Assembly: GCA_051453625.1 (NCBI GenBank)
Contig: JBOZIK010000001.1
Coordinates: forward strand, 245,611,561 to 245,675,560
DNA length: 64,000 nucleotides
Direction: 5' to 3'
Source: Welwitschia mirabilis
Taxonomy: Eukaryota; Gnetophyta; Gnetopsida; Welwitschiales
Shown here: piece by piece, positions 35,216 to 47,490 of the stretch
Position numbering within the stretch: position 1 is the first letter of the stretch
Layout: the number at the start of each line of letters is the position of its first letter
Program-made: the position numbers and the translations under genes
The notes under the pieces: model-generated
The model's database searches: none
Told to the model about the DNA's origin: nothing
Seen by the model: the letters and a program-made list of their open reading frames with translations, nothing else

Positions 35216-36270
35216 CTTCTTTTTGCTTGTATGCCTTTTCCTAGTGTTTTACATTCATTTCATACTAACACAATCTTCGGTCGATGTAGTAGCTTCGACT
35301 TTAAGTTATTTTATTTAAGATGTATACTTAGCTCCTAAAGTGTAATGCATAGGTTCTAGGTCTGAGTTCATCCAATAACATTTCTTTTTACTAAAAGAAC
35401 GTATTAAAAATAAAGAGCTTTATAAATTCCTTCTAAATAAATCTATTAATGCTAATGTACGCTAAGTTCTTGCTAAAGGGACATGACTAATTCACATGTT
35501 AAGATACCTTCTTAGGGATGAGCCATGACCTAAACTCAATGAGTGTTATTTTTAGATTTATCTATTAAATAATAATTAATGAGGCTTTCCCTTAACTATT
35601 GAGACCTTTAGAATAAATATACTACTCTAAATTAAATTCATAAGTTAACACATATATAGTTCCCAAGCTAGAATGCTTATTTATATTCTATAAACAAATG
35701 CTGTTGAAAGTAAATCTTAGTATGACCCAACTATTAATATGAATTTATTACTATGTTATGACTTAATACTTTAGCCATGAAATAATTTTATTTTACCTAA
35801 ACATTGACTAATAATATCATATTACCAAGCATCATCTTCATGTATAATACAACTTATAAAAACTTAATAGTTTTTAAGTTGGATTATCAAATTATGAACT
35901 TAACTATATCATTAGATATTATAATTTTTATTCTTTGGACTCCAACCTCAACATGGCCTTCTACTAGCTAATCTTTTTTTATCTTTATGACTATTTCTAG
36001 ATGTAAAAAGTGGACATTACATATATGTTCAAAGTAAATCAATAGGTCTAAAACTGTACTTCATTCATAAGTGGGGGAGATTTTTAAATACAATTAATTA
36101 TTATTGACTTAGAAAGATATGACATTATTTTGGGTATGAATTGATTAACGTGAAATAGAGTTGTAATAAATGGTGCAAAGTTAATACCTAAATCTTTTTG
36201 AATCTCATAACATGCAGTTAGGTATTCTCAAGCCTTTTATGTATCCTGATTCCCAAAAGTGAATTAATGT
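35216..36270. other. Interior of alpha element upstream of its 3' LTR
   Basis: AT-rich and stop-rich. A tract AGTGGGGGAGA near 36070 resembles a polypurine tract but lies about 200 bases upstream of the LTR start. No domain was recognised. Confidence 0.35.
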
Positions 36271-37938
36271 AAGTGGGAAAGAATGTCATATCCATATTTT
36301 GTAAACTTATTTACTTAAATAATAAGTATATAAAGATTTTAGTTAAATGACTAATTATCCTTGTTTATGTTACTTATTGAATAAGATGTCATTTTAAAAT
36401 TAACCTTAGTTTGTAATCTTTATAATTTACCATAAAAATGATAAAAAAATGTTAAAACGTTTTATGAGAACATCTATCTAAACATTTTAAATTACATACT
36501 CTCATTATGTGAGGAATTAAGATTACATAATAAAACTAATGAAGTAATAATATATTTTGTACCTTATTTAAAGTTTTGATAAATGTGATAGGTATACTAT
36601 GTTATGAATAAATATTTTCTTCCTTGTGTTATGAGATTGATACATTTTATGCATTTTAAAATAAATGAGCATTTGAACAAGTACATGCACTCTTACCTAA
36701 ACCAATAATGATAAATGAGTGGATTTACTCTACCATAAAATTTATATTCTTGAGATGTGTAAGGGCACTTAGTTCATAGAACACTCATTACTTTATTCAT
36801 TAAAATTGAAGAGTTCATCTCATTGTGCCACATTATGATTTTGACATTTATGCATTTATCCTTTGATATATGCTTGGATGAATTGAAATTACTTATAAGT
36901 CTATAAAGGGTTAAAAAGAGATAGCATCAGGAAATGATGCATGTAATTAACTTTGCTAATTAAAGAAAAAAATTACTCATCCTAGTTAGGTACATGAGTT
37001 ATAAATATGATATCTTTTTGTACTCCTATGTCACTTATTACTCATCCCACTTATTAATGCTAAATCATATGATCTTGTGATCTTAATCTGTGTGGCTTTG
37101 TTTATTTATATATAGAGATCCTTTTCTCTTTTGTAAAAGAAGATAATTTCCTTTTGTTTTATATAGGTGCATTTATTCTTTTCTCTCTTTCTCTCTCGCT
37201 CTCTTACTTTCTCTCTTTCCTCTCTCTTAATCTCTCTCTTTATTTCATTCTTTTGCTTGTGGAGCTTAGCACTTAGAATCTTACACCTAAGAAACTCTTC
37301 ATCAATCTTTAATTATCAAGTTCTTACTAATATTTCCAAGTAATCTCTTTACTCATATTTCCCATATGATTTTTTTCTTGTACTAGAATGATGTAATATT
37401 TCATTAGGAAATTATTTATTAATTTTATGTATTTATGTTATAAAATATTATTTCGTCCCATTAACTCCCATTAAGATGTTATAGTGAGATATAAGGGTTC
37501 TTTTGTACTTGGTGATGAAGGATTATTAATGGATGATTATGGCCAAGTGACCATAGGAATTACTATTGAAAGAAAATAAATGAAAACTCATGTTTTTTAT
37601 TATTATATTTTTTCTAATTTATTACGCATTATAACCATCTTATTAGGGGCAACGTTTGATTCTAAAAAATCTCTTTAGGTTAGTACTTTTTCACGAAAAA
37701 TCTCAAGCTAATAATACATAGTTTTTTGAATTGATTTGATTTTTCTTTTTATAATTAATTTTTCTCTTTATAAGGAATTAGTTATTATATCCATTATTTT
37801 AATAATCTAAGTTATTATTAAAATAGTTATAAAAACTTTATCATATTTTTGTTATGGTGAAAGTTAAATTTCCAAAATAGAGTCATGGGATAGAAACATC
37901 ATATCTTATTAATTAGTTAGTATAAATTAGTAAAATTT
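36271..37938 (+). mobile_element. Alpha-family 3' LTR with polypurine tract (plus strand)
   Basis: AAGTGGGAAAGA (36271-36282) is followed by TGTCATATCCATATTTTG at 36284, a polypurine-tract-to-LTR junction. The LTR matches the minus-strand LTR 9785-7967 over its whole length. It contains a TATA box near 37106-37115 and a long CT-rich tract (37165-37250), which would be in the transcribed leader. The polypurine tract identifies it as a 3' LTR whose interior lies to the left. The right edge near 37938 is where similarity to the other copy stops. Confidence 0.65.
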
Positions 37939-38677
37939 TCTTTTGTAAGTCTATGATTGTGTTATCAATGTGAAAATATAAAAATAGTAATTTTTTAATG
38001 GATAATTATTTTTAGAAGAATTATTTATTAAAATACATTAAAAATAAATGCAGAAAATAGTGAGCAAGTACTTTATGTTTCTAAACCTATCTGTTAACAT
38101 ATCTGCAAATTTGAGCATCCTAAGTTGTAGGAAATTGAACACTGTTTCCAAAACATCTTGAATCACTTAAACCTCAAAGTGTTTTGAATGTTATGGTCAT
38201 TTTAGTATAGTGCGGTAGGACTATAATTTTAGAAAATTTGATAGTTTTTATTCTTAAATAATAACATTAAAAATAATATTTTTTATAATTCCAAGATAGT
38301 TTAAGTTAAATTCTAAGAAACCTATTTGTGTCTAGTTTTTGAAAAAAACTATAATTTATTTTTTTCTTGATAGTTAATTAATTATTAATTTTTAAGTATG
38401 ATGTCTTCTTAGATCCCAAAAATATTATAATTAATTTTTAAAAATTATAGAAACGTTATTACACAATAATTTATAAGCAAATTGATTATTTAAAATGGAT
38501 TCTACTAGTAGATTTAATTTAAATTACCTATAAGTGGTATTTTACCCCTTTTATTTAGCTTACTTTGAATGTGCATGCATGTAAGAGTTTTTAACTTAGT
38601 AGTTTAAGTAACATAAGTAGTCTCTAGCTTATAACTTATTTTTATTAACTTATAATATAGACATATGAAATCTTGAA
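37939..38677. other. Unrecognised AT-rich DNA
   Basis: Nothing recognised apart from scattered A/T-rich low-complexity sequence. Confidence 0.5.
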
Positions 38678-38911
38678 TAAATACTTATATCTTAACAATT
38701 ATGCTTAAGCTATACTTTCTTTTGTTTACCTTCTTTACACCAATNNNNNNNNNNNNNNNNNNNNNNNNNNNNNNNNNNNNNNNNNNNNNNNNNNNNNNNN
38801 NNNNNNNNNNNNNNNNNNNNNNNNNNNNNNNNNNNNNNNNNNNNTAAATACTTATATCTTAACAATTATGCTTAAGCTATACTTTCTTTTGTTTACCTTC
38901 TTTACACCAAT
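38678..38911. repeat. Identical 67-base overlap flanking gap 38745-38844
   Basis: 38678-38744 and 38845-38911 are identical by direct comparison. This is the cleanest case of an unmerged contig overlap in the window. Confidence 0.95.
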
Positions 38912-39008
38912 TCATGAAGGTTGTCATATGAGCATGGAAAAAATTTCCTAGGATTAGAATAGCTCTAGGTATGTTTTAATTTATTTAAGTACATTATGAA
39001 AATATTAT

Positions 39009-40028
39009 TTAATACATTTTAAACATTTTTATTATCATTAAAAGGAAAAAAGAATATTTCTTCTATTTAGATAGAAAAGAAAAGAAGATTTCCTTTATCT
39101 AGGCTTTTATTATTATAATCTTGAAAATAGAAATGTTCTTGTATTCTTGCTTTCTTTTTATGGTTGTTTTTATAAAATAAACTGAATAATAATTAGAAAT
39201 TTTATAACTAGGTAAATAGATCATTAAATATCCACATTAGCTATAATTACTTACATGCATTTATGTGGTTTGTTCATCAAACACGTCTAAGTTAAGATAA
39301 TTTTAATAATGTTTATTTCCATGCTTAGATTTTATCATCAAGGTTGTTTGCATTACATTTTTTTGATAATACCCTTCTGGAACTAGATGTAATCATCACT
39401 CTTCTATCCTACCCATGTATAAAATTACTATGACTTAATATCTTGAATTCTTATGGATCATGTTACACCATCTAGAAATGCTTCAAGGAAGCGGGGATCA
39501 TTTGTAAGCATGCATACATCTCATGTACTTCTTATCACCTATTTTAAAGGTATATTGATGTGAAGTAAAAGCATATAGAGTTTAGCTCAACCATGTTTTT
39601 ATAGTTTAGAATCTAAAGTAGAACCAACTCACATTCAGAGGTTAACCAGATATCGAGTTGAAATTCCATTAATTGGAATTGTAACCTTCTATTATATTGT
39701 TTAGGTATTATCTTTAAAATGTATCCATGTACATTGATAATAAATTTACATCTCCTTAACTATGCATGATAAATCTTTTATGTGACTAAAATGTAGGAAG
39801 AAATGGAGGACAAACTTATGCATTGTTATTATTTATGAACCAAAACAACCTAGAAATTGATTATAGGTAAATATATAATATTAATATGATTTATTTTCCT
39901 TAGAATATAGAAATTCTAATAAATCTTAGGTTCCATTGTATCTATGAGATAAACATATTAAGGAAGAATGAAAGAGGAAAAAAAAAGTAATAGTGCTTAA
40001 TTAGGATAAGAGTAAAGAGGGTGTTACA
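39009..40028 (-). mobile_element. P-family LTR, uninterrupted copy
   Basis: Aligns with 12751-13461 plus 27358-27659 and so supplies the empty site for the LINE block. On the minus strand it starts TGTAACACCCTCTTTACTC at 40028 and ends near 39009. No polypurine tract or primer site was found at either side, so it may be a solo LTR. A 5-base target duplication could not be established. Confidence 0.6.
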
Positions 40029-41179
40029 ACTTGGATCTATCTTTTTACATTTGAAATGATTTTCTTTCTTTTAGTAGAATAAGGTAAAAACCTTATGCCT
40101 TTTTAAGGGAAAAAATCATGGGTGAATGCCTCTAGATTAATTGCATTAGAAGCTTATAATGCTCAGCTTTCAACACATTTAGCTAAGAGTAAGTAGATGG
40201 TTTAGACTTATGCATATTAACTAGCCATTATCATAGATGATATTATGACATTATACCCTAGTGAAAAGTTATCCCATGAGTACTTATTAGGTATCTTAGT
40301 GAATTATAGTAATATTTACATAAATCTAGACTAAAAGCCTTATCCTATTAATTTGGATTTTATAGAGGTTTCATCATCCTTGAATTCTAATAGTTAGTTC
40401 ACTTTTCTTACTCCTAAGGTCCCTATGGTAGATACTTAATCCATTGGGATGAAGCAGGCTATTAGCCCCATAAACGGCCAAGAGATTAACATTTATTTGT
40501 TTAATGATTTACATCCTTCTAAGGAGGATTCATTCTATTTCCTTTCTACTACTGTTAGATGTCTATTTTGAGCTCCTAATAGCTCATGGTTTTCACCTTC
40601 TGATTGTACTAGGATTTTAGTAATAAGAAAAAAAGTATTTTTTCCCTTTTTTTTGTATATTCTATTTTGTATTGTACTTTTACTTAGATTAGTAAGTTAG
40701 TAATTTACTATCTTCATATCTANNNNNNNNNNNNNNNNNNNNNNNNNNNNNNNNNNNNNNNNNNNNNNNNNNNNNNNNNNNNNNNNNNNNNNNNNNNNNN
40801 NNNNNNNNNNNNNNNNNNNNNNNNNNNNNNNNNNNNNNNNNNNNNNNNNTTAAAATAGTAGCGATCTAGACTCTACACCTTGCTCAAGCCTTGGACTAGT
40901 GGTCAAAGATAAAGATGTAAATTACTACCTCATCCTCCTTTTAGGACCCTTGGAAATTAGTCAAAGCTTTCATTGATTACGTCCATCTAGTCTATTGATC
41001 CCCACATAATTCCATAAAATTTTAAATAAGATGAAGGGACATAATGTTATAAATCTAAGGGTCATATTCCTTTTATTATAATAGCAATTATTCATAATTA
41101 TGCTTTAATTACATTTAAGCATAATCTCTTAGTTAAAACTAATTTTGGAATAGTACATTTATTTTCACTAGTTTTTTGC
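40029..41179. other. Unrecognised, with one conspicuous broken frame
   Basis: In the plus-strand frame around 40465-40560 the sequence reads NIYLFNDLHPSKEDSFYFLS, unusually protein-like for this window but bounded by stops. I recognise no family. The rest is AT-rich. Confidence 0.35.
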
Positions 41180-42670
41180 TAAAAACTTATATATCATTTT
41201 ATTTTTTTTAGAAGATTTAGTTCAAATGTCCATTTAAATAATCGTAAANNNNNNNNNNNNNNNNNNNNNNNNNNNNNNNNNNNNNNNNNNNNNNNNNNNN
41301 NNNNNNNNNNNNNNNNNNNNNNNNNNNNNNNNNNNNNNNNNNNNNNNNNNNNNNNNNNNNNNNNNNNNNNNNNNNNNNNNNNNNNNNNNNNNNNNNNNNN
41401 NNNNNNNNNNNNNNNNNNNNNNNNNNNNNNNNNNNNNNNNNNNNNNNNNNNNNNNNNNNNNNNNNNNNNNNNNNNNNNNNNNNNNNNNNNNNNNNNNNNN
41501 NNNNNNNNNNNNNNNNNNNNNNNNNNNNNNNNNNNNNNNNNNNNNNNNNNNNNNNNNNNNNNNNNNNNNNNNNNNNNNNNNNNNNNNNNNNNNNNNNNNN
41601 NNNNNNNNNNNNNNNNNNNNNNNNNNNNNNNNNNNNNNNNNNNNNNNNNNNNNNNNNNNNNNNNNNNNNNNNNNNNNNNNNNNNNNNNNNNNNNNNNNNN
41701 NNNNNNNNNNNNNNNNNNNNNNNNNNNNNNNNNNNNNNNNNNNNNNNNNNNNNNNNNNNNNNNNNNNNNNNNNNNNNNNNNNNNNNNNNNNNNNNNNNNN
41801 NNNNNNNNNNNNNNNNNNNNNNNNNNNNNNNNNNNNNNNNNNNNNNNNNNNNNNNNNNNNNNNNNNNNNNNNNNNNNNNNNNNNNNNNNNNNNNNNNNNN
41901 NNNNNNNNNNNNNNNNNNNNNNNNNNNNNNNNNNNNNNNNNNNNNNNNNNNNNNNNNNNNNNNNNNNNNNNNNNNNNNNNNNNNNNNNNNNNNNNNNNNN
42001 NNNNNNNNNNNNNNNNNNNNNNNNNNNNNNNTTTAAGAAGTTTATTTTATTTTTCCCTTTTTCTTTAATAAACTTTCATTACTTGTAGGCACTGTATTTG
42101 TTATTCTTTATTTATTAATATTCTTCATAGTAAACTAGATAAAATGAATCTACAAAAACATAAGTTAGAAAACTTAGAACTATTTCAAGACTCGTTACTG
42201 TTTATGTTGTACAACTCCAATCTATTTCTAGGTTTTTTTAATTTAAAGAAAGAAAACTAGTTTTTCCTTTTATTTTTTAAATAAACTTTTATAAAGAAAA
42301 AATATTTTATATGATTTCTCTCATAAAATTCTTTTGAATTCTTTAAAAATATTAAGTATGTTATCGTTATGTTAGATTAGAAATTTAGTAATTTTCTTGC
42401 CATCCAATCATTTTATTTATTAACATAAAAATCCTTATTATTTATCTATCTTAATTTTCTATCTCTAGTAAAATATTCGAAATGAATTTTGCTTACAAAT
42501 TGGGTTAACTATAATGCGTAAGAAAATGGAGGTTTTAATAAAAAATACCATTGATAGGATTAATTTAACTTTTATGATATTTCATCAATAATTTAAGATG
42601 CTAGAAGAAGGATGATAGGGAAAAAAAAATCACATAAACAAATTAACATTTTGATGATGAATGACATATC
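41180..42670 (+). repeat. Long direct repeat, left copy (candidate 5' LTR of a gypsy element)
   Basis: Matches 49530-50530: blocks around TTAGAAGATTYARTT (41212 and 49553), the AAACTTAGAA/CTTAGAACCATTTC block (42145-42190 and 49985-50010), and AACATAAAAAYCYT (42421 and 50260), in order and in the same orientation. The 783-N gap removes most of its left half. Integrase and RNase H remnants in the same orientation lie between the copies, so LTR status is plausible. No primer site was seen. Confidence 0.4.
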
Positions 42671-43672
42671 TATTTTTCTAGTTTACCATTTTGATCTTAA
42701 TCTAAATAGCCACAATGCTAATATCTATACATGGTGAAAATCTTACATCTCTAAGGATGTGTACAAATTACTCATCAAATAGGATTCTTCAATCCTTATC
42801 ACTTATGCAATACATATTCTTGGTAATCATAAAGGTTACTAAAAACCTTTCCTTAATTATCCTATTGAAGGAACATGTGTCTCAGCCAAAAAAAAAAAAA
42901 AACACTAGTCTTAGCAAAGAAAATAAAAAAGGATGAGATAAGTAAAAAAAGGAAAAAGAAAAAGAGAAATAAAATAATGAGAGTGATGACAATAATGAAT
43001 CCCTTAGTAAAAACTCTAAAATAGTAGGAAAAAATATAATTTTTATGTGTGGTACTACAAAGAAGAATCCTACCTTCCGATGTTATTGTATATACAAATT
43101 TACATTAAATTTAAAATCCTTTAAGGTATCTATCTTTAAAAAATGATTTAGAAGACATTTCAAGGTTTATCGACATAATAAAACCAAAAAGAACTTTTTT
43201 ACTTATACCATAAAACAAAACTAATAATAATCAAGTAAAGAGCTTGTTATGTTAAAAAGAAAGATAATAACAAAACCTTCATCAATGATTAAAATATCTT
43301 GAAATAGTATATCAGAATTAATAATGACAGTCTTTTTAAATATCCAACTACAAATGAAAAAAGCACCAAAGAAATACTACTATTTAAGGAATTAAGATAA
43401 TAGTAAGAATAATCACAAAGTCCTTGATTAATCTAATTTAAAAAGCATCTAGAGGTAATTAATAACATAAATCCAATACTTTAGAATAAAAAGAATTACC
43501 TTAACTTTGATTTTGATGAATTTTAATTATAAGAATTAGTCAAAGATAAATGCATAGCCAAATAAATGGTAGATCTACCACTAGAAGTTAAAGGTAAAAC
43601 CTTGGATAAGTTTGACCACATTTTTAATGAAGAAATTTACATTATTAAAACTAAAAGGATTATAATGTGCTA

Positions 43673-44034
43673 ATGTATTTCAATGGTGCATTAAACTAAA
43701 ATTGTGGATTTTTGAAAGTAGTCTTTTTATTAGATAATTAAATGGACTTATCCTTTTCCTTTAGTTAAATGTTTCTTTCACAAATAACATTGCTAAATAT
43801 GAAGCTTTATTAAGAGGAATTATATTAGTAATCCAAAATAGCTTTAAGAAATTATGTTTTTTGGTGAATTAAAATAGATTATTAACTAAGTGCAAGGAAA
43901 ATGTGAAGCAAAATTGATAATTTTAGGCTTTTCCCTAGAAAAGGTAAAAATTTTGCTTACTAAATTAAACTATTATGAAATTGTTTTGATTTCTAGAAAT
44001 GAAAACCAATTAACTGATTATCTCATAAACGTCT
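43673..44034 (+). pseudogene. Ty3/gypsy RNase H remnant (Tat-type)
   Basis: Reads MYFNGALN (43673), then, after frame changes, SFTNNIAKYEALLRGII (43774-43824) and ISRNENQLTDYLIN (43990-44031). Spacing and order fit the second, archaeal-type RNase H found in the plant Tat/Ogre lineage, where these blocks carry catalytic acidic residues (Asp of the first, Glu of the second). The first block has Asn in place of Asp. Several frameshifts and stops break it. Integrase follows 570 bases later on the same strand. Confidence 0.65.
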
Positions 44035-44599
44035 CATAAATAAGTTGTAAGGATTTAAATTTTAGCACTATCTTACATGTATAAATATCAATAGGAAATT
44101 TCTCGTTAAATATGAATGATGGCTTACTTATAGTTATTACAAAATGAGATAAGCTAACTCATAAAGCTATCATACTTTAATGAATTAATATCATAAAGCT
44201 ATCTTACAGTTATTATAAGATGAGATAAGATGAATTATGAATCATATGATACTTTGATGAATTACCTTATTAATCAAAAATTACCAAAACATCTTATATT
44301 TTAATAAAAATAAAACCTTTAGTATTAAGCTACTAACTTTACCTTAATTAAAAATCAACTCTATAAAATATGAAATCATGGTGTTTTTCTATGATGTTTG
44401 AAATTAAAAAAAAGCTTCTTACATCTTTAAGAAAACACATGCTAGTTTATGTGATCTCCACTAAAGAAAAATATAATTATTAATTCATATTATAAGATAT
44501 AGCTACTTCTAGAAACTCATGAGTGATGATTATTTAAAGGTGGTAAGAACCTACCATATTTACTAAATATTTTCATTAAAAATACAATAAAAGCCTGCT

Positions 44600-45430
44600 C
44601 CTATCTTTCTTACTGAGTCTATTCCAGTTTTGAAAAAATGGGATATGGATTTATTTAATCCTATCATCCCCACTTCATCTAAAAAACATGTTGTATTTTC
44701 ACTACAACTAAGTACTTTTTGAAATGTGTAGAGTTACTATCATTATATTATCAACACTAATACAAATGTAGAAATTCATTTTAGATTATTTTATTCCAAA
44801 ATTTATTACACAGTATTTCATTTTCTTGAAGAATATTGCATAACTTAGATATGCTAAGTTAAAAAAATTATTAAACAAATTTGGAATAAAAAACTCATAT
44901 TTACCTTTCATTATCCTTAAGTAAGTAATTAAGTAAATGTACTAAATAAATTCTTAGTAAATTACATCAAGAAATTATTATAAAGAAACTTAATATCATG
45001 GAAAGAAAAATTATCTAATTCACAATTTGGGCTTTCTATACTATAGTAAAATGTATTATAGGAATAATTACATTTAAACTCAATTTTAGTACTAAGGTAG
45101 TCTAAACTATCCAAATTCAAATGAAAGAGAAATATGACTTGCATCGTTATAAGCTCTAGATTAAAAGAGAAAAGAATATTTACTACACATACAACTTTAC
45201 CAAAAATGGATTAGTGATACATACAAAAAACATGTTAATCCTAGATCTTACAATATGGATGATCTTATGTTAAATGAAATTTGATTGAAAAAAGATCAAA
45301 ATTTTCACAATTAATTAGGATCATTCATTATCGTTTTAAAAAATTAAGAATGAAATACAATTTGAAAAGTTTAAATAATGTTAATATTAAGGACAAAATG
45401 CTAGTAAATTTGAAAACTCAAGATATAAGT
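44600..45430 (+). pseudogene. Ty3/gypsy integrase remnant
   Basis: Integrase inserts retroelement cDNA. Visible blocks in order are KKWDMDLFNPIIPTSSKKH (44633-44690); FLKCVE (shifted frame, near 44719), equivalent to the conserved TKWVE; FGIKNSYLPFHYP with a frameshift (44880-44922); TIWAFYTIVKCIIGIITFK (45023-45080), the end of the catalytic core; and KKLRMKYNLKSLNNVNIKDK in an open frame starting at 45281, matching the C-terminal region before the GDLVL-like segment. It is broken throughout but collinear over 0.8 kb. The block style (PPSSK, WAYRTT) is that of Tat/Athila-type elements. Confidence 0.75.
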
Positions 45431-47490
45431 TATACTCTTACTACATTTTATTATTTAGGTATTTTCCACACTCATACATTTGCATCACATTTGTTTTCAT
45501 AACAAACTTTTTATGCATATGATTACTTACTTTTCGCATATGGTGGCATCTGTTTTATACATATACCATGCATACTTCACATTTTTTTAACATTTTATAG
45601 GTTACAGCTCAAAAAATGATCATGTTGAGAGAAGAGATGCTACCAATCTAAGTGGGAAAGGAATAACTGACATATATCACACATAAATGGCTAGGTCATT
45701 CCATTATTTATGATCCTAATTTTATCATTATTAATAATCCATCAAATAAGGATTTATTAAATAAGGAGGAATATGACATAGATGATGGTAATATAGAATT
45801 AAATAAGCATAATGCATTTTTTTTCCATAATCCACACATTTGCATAAGATTTGATATGTTACTTTATCCCTTTATACTTACTACACATTTCACATTTTTT
45901 ATCATTCATCTATTCCATTTATCCTCTACCCATTAATTGATTTTGTGACCTATAAACCTTATTGCCACTCAAAATCATCATCTTTATTATTTATCATTGT
46001 TTTATACTTTTCCTCAATTCATTTATTCCGTATCACCTACATTTACAATTTTACTCCTTTAGTCTCAATTTCATCATATTCATAGTTGTGTTTTCTTTGA
46101 TGCCATGAAAAAAAGTGAAGCAGAAAGAAGAATAAGAAGAAAAAGCATAAAAAAGGAAAAAAAGAGAGTGCAAGAAAATCACAAATAGGTCAAAATGTAT
46201 AAAGCCTCATTTTTAATTACTACGTTATCTATTTTGATTAGATTCATTTTTCTAGCATGATTTTTTTTTATCTTATGTTTTCCTACATTTCTATTACATA
46301 TTCCCTCCACTCATACCATTTACCATTAGTAAGCTTTCTTAATCACATTTCATTTATTACTCTATTTGATGATGATATTATCTACATCCCTATCCCATTT
46401 TTCTATAATCATCACATACTCACTTATTTAGTTTTTATTCCATTTAGTCATTTTCATTTGTCTTAGGATAACTTCCACTTTATCATCATATTTTATCATG
46501 ATCCATATGCTATCATGACATATTAGCATTTATCCAATGTTACATACATTTCACCTCATGCTTTCACTACATCATGTTAGAATGGTGTCCATTTCCCTTT
46601 ATCATACTATTTCATCCTATCTAACATAATGTCATGATCATTCCCAATTTATTATATTATGTATCTAATTTTTTAACAAGATTTTATCACTAATTACTAG
46701 AAGTTTTACCCTTTACCATTTTCACTACATAGTTTTCCCTTGCAATTTATCTTTAGTCCATTACTCATAGGGGGTAAATGGCTAACATTCACTTTCTCCT
46801 TTTTCCTATTTTCCATCATTCATTTTAACTTTTATTTTTGTCATCTCATATTGTACCACACTTTCATATTGTCATTTTCCATTTATATTATTTTCATTTT
46901 TTATTTTAGACATTCATTATCTTAATCATATTCATGCATTTGAATTTATAGACATAATGAAAGAATAGAGAGACATGAGAGAGAAATAAAGAAATAAGAA
47001 AAGGAAAAGGCAAAAAAAAAAAAAAAAAGTAGGAAAAAAAGAACAATAAAAATCTAATGAGAATACATGTTTACTTCTCTTTTGTGTTTCAAACATGAGG
47101 TTTACATACTTACCTCATGCTAAAAAGGGAAAAACTATGTTACAGTATAAAATATTTCCTCATTAACTATACCTATTATTTTTATAATTCATTTCTCCTC
47201 ATATTTCTCAAATACATATCATCATTTATATGTGTCTATTGATCATATGTTCCTTTTTCATTACATAAAAACCTTACTTAAGGCCCCATATTTTTGCCTA
47301 TCCCAATTGACTATCATTGCTTTATATAGCATTGAATTTTACCATTTTTCATAGTTCACAAGTTCTTCCTCATTATATTAATAACATATTCAATATACTT
47401 ACTCCTTTATAACTTCTTCATATTTCCTCATTTCTCATTAAATAGTTTTTCCTTATTCTCCATATCCAAGTTACTCATATGCTAGATGTA
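45431..47490. other. Alternating pyrimidine-rich and purine-rich blocks
   Basis: From about 45830 the plus strand is dominated by T and C (CATTT/TCAT words), broken by two A/G-rich tracts at 46105-46185 and 46950-47045, the second with an A16 run. No coding signal: the open frames near 46257 and 46740 follow from base composition. Tat/Ogre-type elements often have long low-complexity regions after integrase, which would fit the position. Confidence 0.45.

Noticed and set aside
34377-35318. Overlapping open frames of up to 209 codons in three phases, which could be read as a secreted or proline-rich protein
   Set aside because: They overlap each other, cross a gap and follow from the scarcity of A and G. 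None has a recognisable domain, so the region is described as a compositional island instead.
46257-46925. Hydrophobic open frames suggesting small membrane proteins
   Set aside because: They lie in pyrimidine-rich low-complexity DNA where Phe, Leu, Ser and Ile codons arise automatically.
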